Under the pieces are notes generated by a model that was given only the letters and a program-made list of their open reading frames with translations, had not been told where the DNA came from and ran no database searches. Position numbers and translations under genes: made by a program. Of a DNA stretch of 64,000 nt, positions 34,171-44,590 are shown piece by piece (the stretch's first letter is position 1; each line of letters opens with the position of its first letter). The stretch is from Gigaspora rosea (taxonomy: Eukaryota > Glomeromycota > Glomeromycetes > Diversisporales > Gigasporaceae), in contig QKWP01001078.1 of assembly GCA_003550325.1 (NCBI GenBank), positions 89,141 to 153,140 on the forward strand, written 5' to 3'.

Positions 34171-35125
34171 GATAATAAATCTGGCTAATGTAAAGAATGC
34201 TTCCTCAAAATTTATGCTTGCTTTGACACTGACTTTTAAAAATTTGATTCCAAATTCATCCGCAATTGCTTTACCTTGTTCCTTAGAGATTTTCTTTATG
34301 ACAAATAATAATGAAAATTTTTTAAATTTTTAAAATTTTACTTTTTATTTTTCATTCATTTCCCTTTTTTCAATCCAATCACACTTGTTTCCAATGAGGA
34401 TTTTATTAACACCTTCAGAATCATGTTCTTCTACATCATTAAGCCATTGTCTTATATCTAATTAATCACGAAATTATTGTTAATAATAATGATATTTGAC
34501 AAAAAGATAGAATGTTTCATTTAATTCTAATATGAATAAAAACTCTCAAGAAATATTAAGGGGATACTATTAAAAGACCGTTCATTGGTAATATTATATA
34601 CAAGTGCTATACCCATAGCACCACGGTAGTAGGCTATATCGGCTGCCGTCAATAGAAATAAGGCAGATTGACATTTTAAAAAAAATTAATACCTTTACTT
34701 TCACAGCTCATATCTCAATGAATATTTTGATTATTTAATATTCATAAGAAAGCTTAAATTGTAGGTTCCTTTTGACTATTAAATCATCAAGATAGCTTCA
34801 ATATTCACTGATATATGAGCTGTGAAAGTAAAGGTATTAATTTTTTTTTAAAATGCCGATCTGCCTTATTTCTATTGACGGCAGCCCATATGATAAAGTT
34901 ATAAACGTGTTACCATACCGAATAACAAATTGAACTATATAAAATTTACCTGTGGTGATCGTATGAAAGGTTCTCGACCTGAAGTATCACAAATTTGGAG
35001 CTGATTTGTTTACCTTCCAGCCCAATGAATCTTATTTTAAAGTCAATTCCTATAGTAGGTATAAAAGAAGGAGTAAAGGAATCATCAGTGAAACGTAACA
35101 ACTAGTTTGATATCTGTAAAAAAGA
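34170..35125 (-). pseudogene. Rab8/Sec4-like small GTPase, degenerate
   Basis: Minus-strand exons in order: switch region [21 protein letters not shown] (35110-35030), then after a frame slip CDTSGREPF in place of the G3 motif WDTAGQERF. After an intron comes AYYRGAMGIALVYNITNERS (34636-34570), then [20 protein letters not shown] with IGNKCDW, the G4 motif (34455-34365), and finally [20 protein letters not shown] with [17 protein letters not shown] (34300-34185). Intron borders are plausible (GTAAAT after CACCACAG; TATAG before CCTACTAC). The order and wording are those of Rab8/Sec4 exocytosis GTPases. The catalytic Gln is replaced, the P-loop exon and the prenylated C-terminus are not found, and a fold-back element sits in the intron, so it is a pseudogene. 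Confidence 0.8.
34641..34886. mobile_element. 246 bp fold-back MITE in the Rab pseudogene intron
   Basis: Arms of ~105 bp (GGCTGCCGTCAATAGAAATA inward) pair almost perfectly around 34765. Possible ATAT flanks are seen (GCTATATC left, CCATATG right). Confidence 0.8.
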
Positions 35126-36099
35126 TGATCGCAGTAGTTTAAATTATACTACGACGATGATATATAATTATTGCTGTAATCGCATTAATTGTTTATATGC
35201 TAATCACAGTCGTCAATCAGCAAAAGCCTAATTAAATAATCGTACGCAGTACTTTTACTTTGGGTCATTAGTCTGTGTGCATTAGAATGCAAGTGCAAAG
35301 CAATTTTATAATTTCGCATGTAATACAATCTTCTAAAAGGAAACAGATAATTATAGTGCAGCGCATAGCAGAAGGTACTGAAATCAAGTTTAAATTTGGA
35401 ACCGAATTAAACATAAAAATTAAAAAATAACTTCTATATAGATAATATAATCTTGATTTTTATATGGATTTTCATTACAAGTTCTTTTTATTAATTATTT
35501 TCAGTTTTATCATATCGATTATTTCTCAAAAATTATAATTTTTCAGTAATCAGCTATTACATGAAAAGTCCTGTGACTCACAATAATGTCCTGCCTTGTG
35601 ATTTTGTTCACAAGCGGATTACAAATGTTAGTCCAGAATTGGCATAATACTTTCGCCAAATCATGTATAAAAGACCTTCACTTTCACCTTGATCTTTTCT
35701 TTAAACTTTGTTCTCATTTATAGAATTTTATTGCTTTATTCTCTTATTCTAATATTTATCAATTAATAAATATTGATCATAACATATCTATCAATTTAAA
35801 TATATCAATAAACAAGGTTATCAATCGATCATAATCGATCCTTATCATATAAATTGATTACTACCAATTTTAATAAATCACTTGCTCAAAGAATTCCGAT
35901 TCATTTGTATCTTCATATACACTAGAGTCGCTACCTCTTTCGATAAAAGCCTTACTTAATCCTCTCTATAGTCACTAATCACAACTGTATTTACTCACCA
36001 AATCCAAATTTATAGCATACACCTCAGAGCTAAACTTGTCTTGTCCCTTGAAATATAAAGAGCAGTAATTTAAATATGACAACGTCTTTAAATGTACTG
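35126..36099. other. Spacer between Rab pseudogene and right duplication arm
   Basis: AT-rich; 35700-35900 has TATCAATT/AATTGATA-rich short repeats. No gene. Confidence 0.4.
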
Positions 36100-36447
36100 A
36101 TGTATGCATCTATACTTATTACATAGCCTATCGTTTAACAATATAGTCAAATTTAATTCCATGATTGTCTTCTATATTATTCTTATAATTATGCTTCAAT
36201 TTGCATAACAAACATAAAAAATTAAGTAATTGCAATTTTATTAATTTATTTTTTTAAAAAATGATCAAATTTATTAATAAAGAACTAAATTTCTTTTTTA
36301 AAAAAAAAAACATATACATAAAATATTAAAAGAATAAATAAGATTTTTATTTTTAGTATTAAAGATGGACTGATTAAATAATATTTTAAATAAAGGAATA
36401 CTTAAAGAAAACTAAATTAGTTTATAAATATCAAAAATTTTAGATTT

Positions 36448-36909
36448 TTAAGAACTTCCAGAAACAGTAGCTAATGCACAAGCAGATTCATAAAAAAACC
36501 CCTCCATTCGATCGTATTCTCCAACATAAACATAAAGCATATATGAATCAGGCAATTCAGGAGTGGGAACATCAGATGCAGATATATTAAACGGGGTTCT
36601 TGGCTCGACTGAATAGCTAAACACTTGATCGTAAATATCGCCCAATGTATTTCCGTTTGCGGAATACTCAATTCTAAGAACAGTTATGTCTTTGACGATA
36701 GGTTCGTAAGTTAATTTTCCAGATACTTCAAATGATTCGTTCTTTTTAGATTCTGGATGGTCAGATCCGATTTTTACATTAAGTACGGTACTAGGAAATG
36801 TATCATCACAAGTAACAAAGGTAATAGCTCTTTTGTTAAGTTGAAATGGAGCTGCATTTACTGTAAGAAGAAGAGCAAATAAAATGTATGCGTAAATAAA
36901 TTTCTTCAT
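36448..36909 (-). CDS. Small secreted ML-domain (lipid-recognition) protein, copy B
   Basis: 153 residues, single exon, intact. The signal peptide is MKKFIYAYILFALLLTVNAA. It shares with copy A FQLNKR/FKLNKR, Cys in TFVTCDDTF, PESKKNESF, the long TPFNISASDVPTPEL block and ACALA near the C-terminus. The middle (residues about 60-100) is diverged, with different acidic/aromatic content (EGFFYESACAL at the end), consistent with changed ligand choice or relaxed constraint. Two cysteines allow one disulfide. It faces copy A across ~12 kb and arose by the inverted duplication; the frame of both copies has been kept despite heavy decay around them, which argues for function. Confidence 0.8.
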   Translation of the reverse strand: MKKFIYAYILFALLLTVNAAPFQLNKRAITFVTCDDTFPSTVLNVKIGSDHPESKKNESFEVSGKLTYEPIVKDITVLRIEYSANGNTLGDIYDQVFSYSVEPRTPFNISASDVPTPELPDSYMLYVYVGEYDRMEGFFYESACALATVSGSS

Positions 36910-37006
36910 GATTTCTTTGCGAAATAGGTAGGAATTTTAGGATGTTTTTCTTTTTTTTTTAATTCAGATGTCTTTTCATGAAATATGCTATTGATACTTG
37001 ATGCCA

Positions 37007-37017
37007 TTTTATAAGAA
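37007..37017 (-). promoter_or_regulatory. Conserved TATA-like box of ML copy B
   Basis: On the minus strand TTCTTATAAAA, at the same relative position as in copy A. Confidence 0.5.
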
Positions 37018-37599
37018 AAAAAAACAAAAACAGTCTTCGAAATCCATAAAAAGCCTTCATATTATCATTTGAAAATTCCCAATAATGGTTAAATTCATCA
37101 CACTTATCTTCTGATTGTCACTATTCCAATGTATACAGGCACATGCATAATCATATTTACTGGGATTTACAAACGATGTGTTTTTGAAATTGTAGAACGC
37201 AGTTCTCCTAATTGGTGCGCGATTGTGAAGTTGTATTTCTTAACAAGGATCTGATATAAATATATTAAAGTATTTCATACTTTTTCTTCTATATCGATAT
37301 TACTATAATTATCTCTCAATTACAAACGATATTCAGGTGATTGCAATGATTGTAATTTGGCAATCTTTAACACTGATAGATCCCCTATGAAAACTCGATA
37401 CACGGGAATGCATGTAAAAATACGAAATTGTATGCGGGTAAGCACGGGTTTCATAATCACTGCACGGAAACTGCACGGAAACTGATCATCCAAAAAATTT
37501 AATACACATTATAACACAAAATATTGAAATCCGTGCACTATCGTGCATAGTATTATAACCATTTATTGACGTGTATTAATCTTAATGATCACATAATTT

Positions 37600-38110
37600 C
37601 CGTGCACTAACGTGACAATCGTTAAGATTCTTAACGATCATAAATTTCGTGCACTAACGTGCACAATCGTTAAGATTCTTAACGATCATAATTTTCGTGC
37701 ACTGACATGCATAATCGTTAAGATTCTTAACGATCATAATTATAATTTTCGTGCTTTGACGTGCACAATCGTTAAGATTCTTAACGAAAGTTTCAGTTCA
37801 CTGACGTAACGATCATCACAATCGTTAAGGTTCTTAACGATCATTTCTGTACAAAATGTATGATCATCACAATCGTTAAGACTCCTTAACGATCATAATT
37901 TCAGTGCATTAATATCGTGATCGTCACAATCGTTAAGATTCTTAACGATCATAATTTTTGTGCATGATATCACAATTGTCACAATTGTTAAGATCCTTAA
38001 CGATCATAATTTCATGTACTAACATGATGATCATTAAGATCCTTAACGATCATAATTCCGTGCATTAACGTGATGATCGTTAAGATTCTTAATGATTATA
38101 AATTCCGTGC
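37600..38110. repeat. ~10 tandem units (~52 bp) with palindrome ATCGTTAAGATTCTTAACGAT
   Basis: Each unit pairs a 21-base interrupted palindrome (ATCGTTAAG-att-CTTAACGAT) with ATAATTTCGTGCACTAACGTG. The palindrome is better conserved than the spacer (variants TTCTTAA, TCCTTAA), suggesting it is the selected part, for example a protein-binding site of the host element. Confidence 0.8.
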
Positions 38111-38112
38111 AT

Positions 38113-38260
38113 TGACGCGCACAAAAACATTTATTTTGTTGTTTTTTTTTTTTTTTTTTTTTTTTGCACTTATCAATAATAATTTCCGTGCATTGACGCG
38201 CACAAATTACATTTGATTTGTAAGCAAATAAATATTGCTTTTTTTTTTTTTTTTTTTTTA
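38113..38260. repeat. Duplicated block with long T runs
   Basis: AATTCCGTGCATTGACGCGC occurs at 38100 and 38183, each followed by ~80 bases ending in T runs of 20 or more. Confidence 0.6.
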
Positions 38261-39194
38261 CTCTTATCATTTTTATCATCTTATATTTTTTTATAATTTT
38301 TTTTTTTTACAACTCATTAATTTTTATATAATTTTTTTTAGTTATTGTCATTGTTTAAACCATCCTTTAGAGTTATTGCCTTGGAAGCTACTCCTTTGGA
38401 ATCACTATCATTTTTGGTGTATGTTTTTCATCATTTTTGGTGGTATCGCAGCTTTATTTTTTTTTACTATTATTTTTTTCTTTTATTTTTTATCTCTCTG
38501 TATATTATTGCATTTTAGCCTCTCCCTTGAGTTACTGCCATTGGAGTTGCCACAATCGGAGTTGTCCCTATTGGAGTTATTTCTAGAGTAGTCATTTCGA
38601 TTTTTTTTTAAACCTTTCATTTTGGTACTATTACTTTGTTTTTTTTTCGATATTATTAGTTGCTGGGTTATTTTTAAAGTCGGTAGTTTTAGTAATTAGA
38701 AGTATTTTCTTATTCGCATGTAAATTATTAAATTAAACTATTTGTATTATAAAATTTAATTAATAAAATAATTAAATAATTAAGTTATTTAATAAAATAC
38801 AAAATTTAGTTAATAAAACTTATAAAATTTAGTTAATAAAATAATAAAATTTAGTTAATAAAATAATGCATATACGATATATGTTATTATGTATATATGT
38901 ATGGACATATGCTATTATATGTTACCTGCACGTAAATATGCACGAGACAATGCACGAGAAAACACATAAAATTGCACGTAAGTACGTGCAGCGTTGCACG
39001 GAATCCGCGCCCTTTTACGTGCCATGAACTTGCTTTCCCGTGCATTGTCCCGTGTATATTTACGTGCAGGTTTGTGTGGTCACGTATTCAAACTTTTCCG
39101 TGTATTTCAGTATTATTCCGTGCTGTAATTTCTCATAGGGATCTGGGTAATACTCTGGTAAGTATACTCGGGTAATACACAAGTAGATATTAGA

Positions 39195-39350
39195 GTTGGG
39201 CACCGAAGCCTTTTGCTAAATCCGAAAGTTTCGGGTTTCGGATTATAGCTTCTGCAACCTCATCCGAAACTCTGAGAAACCTCATCCGAAGCTCCGAAAC
39301 CTCATCCGAAACCCGAAACCTTATCCGAAACCCCGAAACTATTTAAGTTT
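39195..39350 (+). repeat. CTCATCCGAAAC tandem repeats
   Basis: Units CTCATCCGAAACYC recur four to five times after GTTGGGCACCGAAGCC. This looks like one subterminal end of a hAT-like element (TAGAGTTGGGCACCG), but no matching opposite end lies in the window. Confidence 0.5.
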
Positions 39351-39828
39351 TTACAAAATATGGCATTGTAGAACGTGCTAACATGCTAGTATGCAAATAT
39401 TTGAGTGCGCCAAGTGAAATATATATATTTACAGATAGATTATATTTAAGTTTGTATATTCAGTTATATTATTTATTAAATAATAAATCAATATATTATA
39501 AATTATAAGAAATTATATCACGTGCAGTCAATTTGCCAATTAAAATTCAGGATCAGATGTAACGTGTAGATCAATTTTCGTGTAACCTAAAATTTTGTCT
39601 ATGAAATTACTTTTTTTATGCAAAAAAAATTTTTTGCTAAATTTTACTATTAACTAGCCTGTAACTTCTATTTTCTTGTACCCACGAGTTTTATAGAAAC
39701 CGTAAAATAATAAAATTATATTCTAAAAATGTAACATTAAATGTTTGATGCGGTCCGTGAATAAGTCAACATGATGAAGATTTATAATAAGACAAAAAAC
39801 TATTCTTAGGTTAATAAGTTTAAATTAT
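39351..39828. other. AT-rich spacer
   Basis: Nothing recognised. Confidence 0.4.
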
Positions 39829-40053
39829 ACGGCATTTTCTATTTGTTGGATTTTGCAATTACCAACTGTTATCCGGCATTTGAAATTTTATGATTTTTAT
39901 GCACGTAAGTTACACACGTTATCCGAAATATTTTAAATCCGTTCCGGATTTAAAATATATCCGGACAACGTGCGTAACTCACGTGCATAAAAATTTAAAA
40001 TCTCAAACGCCGGTCAACAGTTGGTATGCAAAACCAACAAATATAAATGCCGT
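39829..40053. mobile_element. 225 bp fold-back MITE, ACGGCATTT tips
   Basis: Arms of ~110 bp match well (CCAACTGTT, TTTTTATGCACGT, TTTTAAATCCG). Flanks TA on both sides. Confidence 0.75.
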
Positions 40054-40091
40054 ATAAACCAGTTATTCAAGCACGAAGTACTCATAACTAC

Positions 40092-40159
40092 GGTACAATA
40101 GTGTTCTAATACTAGTAAAGCACTATCGCGCTTTACTAGCATTAGAACACTATTGTACC
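40092..40159. repeat. 68 bp near-perfect hairpin
   Basis: GGTACAATAGTGTTCTAATA pairs with TATT-less complement ending GAACACTATTGTACC; the short loop is ATCGCG. Confidence 0.8.
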
Positions 40160-40164
40160 TTACC

Positions 40165-40250
40165 GTTATTTGCCATATGATTTGACTGGTCGAATATTAA
40201 GCACCTTCGGTGCTTAAAATCGACCAATCAAATAGCATACAGCAAATAAC
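40165..40250. repeat. 86 bp hairpin with CTTCGG loop
   Basis: GTTATTTGC...GCAAATAAC arms with GATTTGAYTGGTCGA and its inverse; the centre is AAGCACCTTCGGTGCTT, a stable stem around CTTCGG. Confidence 0.8.
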
Positions 40251-40253
40251 TCA

Positions 40254-40280
40254 GTTATTCGGCACTTCGTGCCGAATAAC
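40254..40280. repeat. 27 bp perfect hairpin
   Basis: GTTATTCGGCAC-TTC-GTGCCGAATAAC. Confidence 0.85.
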
Positions 40281-40472
40281 TATTAATTATAGTAGCTTCA
40301 CTTATACTGCAGTATTAATCATTTACGAGAGTTAACAAAGGTAGTACCTCGATCCTATTCTTTAATTAAAGGCCATTCAAATCGAATCTGAATACTGCTT
40401 TGTATATAACTTGAATCTGGACGAATCGAGATTCAATTATTCAATCCGTATTCTTTATGAATCGTTAGTACG

Positions 40473-40497
40473 ATGGGTGGCACGAAGTGCCACCCAT
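40473..40497. repeat. 25 bp perfect hairpin
   Basis: ATGGGTGGCAC-GAA-GTGCCACCCAT; same size and style as the 40254 hairpin. Confidence 0.85.
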
Positions 40498-40707
40498 GTT
40501 GCTCAGTACATTTGGTCAGTGTTGGCAATTTTTGCGGCCAATTTTTTTAGCAATTGGTTGGCAAACGGCCAACGGCCAATTGGCTAATATTTAAATTTCG
40601 GTCAATATTTCTAACTTACACAATTTTAAAAAAGACTATACTGTATTAAATTGCTTGTTACGGTTTTATTATAAGGTATTAAATTAAATAAATTATTTAT
40701 AAGGTAT

Positions 40708-41298
40708 TACAGAGAGACCTCTCTAAATGCACCCTCTATAAGTGCACTCCCTCTTTATATGCACCCTTTAGCACGGTCCCAAGCTTGGGACTTAGACCCT
40801 AAATGCACCCTCTATATTCTGCACGTGCAAGACTCATACAAGTATGTGTTTGGCCCTGAAATATGTAAGTTATTCCTTTAAATGCACTTTACGTGATTTT
40901 ATAATATAAAATATTTGCTAATCGTCATACNAATCATCATACAGAAATTGACGATCTATGTTGCTATACATATCTATATAACTTATATCGATATGTATAT
41001 TTTTTATCTAGGATGGCACATCACTATGTCCAATTATTTCAATTTTTTTTGGACATATGTCCGATTGAAAATGGACATATGTCCAAAAAAAATTGAAACC
41101 AATTGGACATAGTGATGTGCATCCCTGTTCTTTATACTATATTTTATATCGATATATATTTATACTATTAAATAAAAACAGTTATACAGATATATTATAG
41201 CAATAAATTGATTTTTTAATATATTCTTTAAATGCACACCCTCTATAAATGTACGCTTGGCTCAGTCCCGAGGGGGTGCATTTAGAGAGGTCTCTCTG
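40708..41298. mobile_element. 591 bp MITE, CAGAGAGACCTCTCTAAATG ends, TA target
   Basis: Near-perfect TIRs of more than 20 bp, with TA on both sides. The CAG-AGACCTCTCTA tip resembles pogo/Tigger TIRs. Inside, ATGCACCCTCTATAA words repeat near both ends. It holds a nested hairpin and one ambiguous base (40931). Confidence 0.8.
41011..41124. repeat. 114 bp palindrome nested in the MITE
   Basis: GGATGGCACATCACTATGTC arms around a doubled GGACATATGTCC palindrome. Confidence 0.8.
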
Positions 41299-41649
41299 TA
41301 ATAAATAAGAAAAAATTTTAATCTTTATTTTTTTTAACAAATAAATAGTATTTGAGGCTTAAATACAGTTAATATAAAGATTAACGTTAATACGGATAAA
41401 GTAGATAAAACATGTAATATTTAATATCATAAATAAAATAGACATAAGCCATTCGTGTCGGTGAAGTTTTAAATACACTGCTGCCATGTTCGGGAATCGA
41501 TCTTTTTAAAGAAAATCGGCGTGGATCTGCTAATCTAAAATCGAGACCTACTAGAATGTGTAACAAGAAATAATGATCCTAATATCATTCTAAATTGATT
41601 TATATAAAAAAATTACTTTTAAAAAAATTGCCCTTTTCCCAGCACCTAA
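41299..41649. other. AT-rich spacer
   Basis: No gene or clear repeat before the duplication arm block at 41650. Confidence 0.4.
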
Positions 41650-42748
41650 CCCATATATTTTTTTAAGATCTCAACTCACTCTATTTTTAAACGGGAGTAT
41701 AACCTGAGTTGTTCCGGAATTTTTCTCCAATAACAACTTTAATGGTACATATTGTACTCTGATACAATTTATATATTCCATATTTAGTATGAAAGCTTCA
41801 TACCAAGAACGGAGTGATATTGAAGATTATACTGAAATTTAAATGGCAAAATCTTGCATCTTATTAGATAAATGCATATGGCGAAGCAAGGATGTGAATA
41901 CATATAGAAACTTCGCATGTTACATCTTCACTTTCGACGTAACTCTTGCTCCTGTATTTTGTGTCGCATAAAATTGTTAATCTTACCTGATTCTGTAATT
42001 TATTTTCGTTTCGTTTAATTACTGATATTGATTGCCGTTACACCAATGTATATACGTATTCAGAAGATCCGATTTTTATTTCTGTATTACAGTATTATTG
42101 ATTTTTGATCCACTTGACATTACCTAAGATAGAACACCGAAATCGGAAATGTTGATTTTCCAAGTTCGCATTTCACTAAATTTAGCAGCATCAATCATAT
42201 AGACGCTAATACATATCAAATATTCACGAGCACATACCTTTAAAAGGTTAAATTCATATGCACACTCATGCTTTCCAAACAAGCAATTAACATTTACAGT
42301 TCGTACATCATACGTATATATATTCTCACAGCCTGTAATTTGAAAATAGCGACGATTAAAATAAGTATGCAACATTTTCTCATCACATGAACAAAATGAT
42401 TGGTAAAAATGTACAGGACACTTGTGACTGATGATTATTTTATAATAATAATAAAAAATAATAATTTTATTTAAATAAATATATATACGAGATTTAAAAT
42501 GGAGTCAATTTGGATAGAAAATGTTCAATTATTATCGAAAATCACCTGACATGAACCATATGAATGGAATAGTTGCCAAAATGGATAGTAATTAAAGTGG
42601 ATGAACGTACATTTATTGATGAATTAAAATGTGAATATCAGAAAATAACTATTAATAAAGGAATGTTTTAACATTTGATCAATTCACCATTTCACCATAT
42701 ACATTAATATATAGTTATTGTATAGGTGATTTTCAATATCGTGAATTA

Positions 42749-43139
42749 GGGTGTCCAGGATTATGCGATGCTATGCTATGCGCATAATTGACCATTTTTT
42801 CGCATCGTATATGCTTCGCATAATTAAGCAAAAAAAGGCATTCAGGGCACGTGCCTCAAATATGATTGGTAGATACAATTTTTTGAGATACATGAAAAAG
42901 AATTCTGAAAGTTCCGATATAAAAAATGAACGAACTGAAAATATGAGCAAGGTCGAGGCAATCTTTTCTGCCAATATCCGAATAATTCCGAGGATAGTAC
43001 ATGTAGCATAACATTATAAAGATCGCATAATCTATTTAAATATTTCGCATAATCTTAAATTTATTTCGCATTCATCGCATAATTGACCTCAGTCAAATCG
43101 CATAATTTACCTCATCGCATCGCATAATCCTGGACACCC
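42749..43139. mobile_element. 391 bp element, GGGTGTCCAGGATTATGCG ends, ~10 bp TSD (MULE-like)
   Basis: TIRs GGGTGTCCAGGATTATGCGA and exact inverse, then ATCGCATAAT repeats inward. TATCGTGAAT flanks both sides (42737-42746 plus TA, and 43140-43149), a 10-12 bp TSD as in Mutator-like elements. An 86-codon open frame inside has no recognised family. Confidence 0.65.
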
Positions 43140-43140
43140 T

Positions 43141-43245
43141 ATCGTGAATATTTTTCTGATCACATGCTAGATGTAAAATTTGATTGGCCGAGAATCGACC
43201 AATCAAATGTTATAGCTAGCATGTGATCAGAAAAATATTTACGAT
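43141..43245. repeat. 105 bp palindrome
   Basis: ATCGTGAATATTTTTCTGAT pairs with ATCAGAAAAATATTTACGAT; the centre has TTGATTGGCCGA/TCGACCAATCAA. The MULE-like insertion seems to have landed in its left tip. Confidence 0.8.
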
Positions 43246-43477
43246 AATTCGGATAATCTAATATAAATAAATCAGATATAATACAAAGTTAAGTACTATA
43301 AATTAAATCTTCTATTTTTAAACGAACAGAATAAACTTTATATAGCGATAATAAAAACTAATTACAGCTATATAAGTATTAATTTTAACTAGTCAAAATT
43401 CTTAACGAATAATTTTAACTAGTTAATTTAACCTAAACTTAACTAGTTTTTAATAACCAGTTATATGTAATTTTATA

Positions 43478-43874
43478 TGGTGCTGGAAGCCTATACTAGA
43501 CAATAAAATAGGGTAACTTTGAAATGCATCATCTTTTTATAGAAACAATTTTTTAAAAGATATTTGGCAAACTTGTAGTGCTTATCATAGCGAACAAAGT
43601 TACCAGTCAGATTTTTAAAATGTTGCCTTTATAAAAAGTTATAGTACTTTAAAGTTTATTAAAATTGAAACACATGTAATTACTTATAAAGCAATAGTAA
43701 TCTTTAAAATGCATCAACTTTTTATACAGAAGGTTTTCAAAAAAAATATTTGGCATAGTTATAGAACTAATATTCCTTTATAAAGTTACTGGTCAGTTTT
43801 TTAAAAAACCTCTTGTACAACAAACTATAGCGATTTAAAAATTGAAACGTGTTGAGTATAGGCTTCCAGCACTA
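43478..43874. mobile_element. 397 bp MITE (TGGAGCAAGCC family), copy B
   Basis: TIR TGGTGCTGGAAGCCTATAC and inverse, flanked by TA. The left arm (near 17735) has the site without insert. Same family as 24462-24847, so both copies came after the inverted duplication. Confidence 0.85.
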
Positions 43875-44590
43875 TAACTAGTTTCATGTAACTGATCATG
43901 GTACCCAAATTCGACCAATCAGAATGCTTTAAGCGAACAGACAAGTTAAAACTAGTTTATGTATTTAATTGCCAGTTTGTAACTGATATAGCTAGTTTTT
44001 AACGAGTTAAAATCCCTAGATATGTAGATGGTTTTATCATTTCAATCATCAAACATTTGTTCTAAACAACTGTTTTTTTGTGTTGATTTATCAAAACTTT
44101 ATAGTTGGAATTAATTAATTAATTTTTGAATAAATTTCAATTATGATAATTATAGCAATGGATGTCTAGATATACAGTATGGAATTTTTAATTCCTATCA
44201 TAATTTGCCATAAAAATTTTATTACAAAACTTGTTAGCTATTGTGATAACACTCAGTATTGGAGTGTTTGGTGGTATAATATAAAAATCAATTATCAGAG
44301 AGTTTCTGTGCAAATTAATTGAAATCAGCGTTTATAAGACTCCAAAGATACATGCCTCTTCAGGTTTAATTAGATGTACAGCTTTATCATACAAAATCAC
44401 AAAGTGAAATTCCAAGAAGATTAATAATAAGTGCCTATGAACCAATCTACCGAGCGAAATTTGCATTTTGACCCATCAAGCTTATCAATTTATTTAAAAA
44501 TTTTCCTGACTACCTAAATAAAATTGTAATTAAAATGTTTTTTACAAAAATAAATTCTAACATATGTAATATAAAAAAAGACTCTGCAGG

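Larger units (their letters stand above)
37383..39139. mobile_element. 1.76 kb TIR element with palindromic satellite, GATC flanks
   Basis: Tips CCCTATGAAAA and, inverted, CCTATGAGAAA. GATC lies on both sides (37379-37382 and 39140-39143), and the left arm is continuous at the same place (near 23250). Subterminal regions on both sides are full of GTGCACG/CGTGCA words. No transposase is recognised. Open frames at 37612-37809 and 38043-38591 follow the repeats and T runs. Confidence 0.75.
36100..44590 (-). repeat. Right arm of the large inverted duplication (partner 17227-25095)
   Basis: See the left arm for block pairing. This arm lacks the TTAA fold-back, the CAT element with LINE, the CCGTAAATGG MITE and MITE copy A. 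It carries instead the 37383-39139 element, the palindrome cluster at 39.8-40.5 kb, a pogo-like MITE, the 42749 element and MITE copy B. Confidence 0.8.

Noticed and set aside
37600..38110. CRISPR-like regular repeats
   Set aside because: Repeats and spacers both repeat, the units are contiguous, there are no unique spacers or cas genes, and the context is a eukaryotic transposon.
38235..38591. 118-residue hydrophobic protein
   Set aside because: Driven by long T runs and short TTGGAGTTG-type repeats within a non-autonomous transposon; no conserved family features.
42771..43011. Overlapping 67- and 86-residue proteins
   Set aside because: They lie wholly inside a 391 bp TIR element, on both strands, with no family features.
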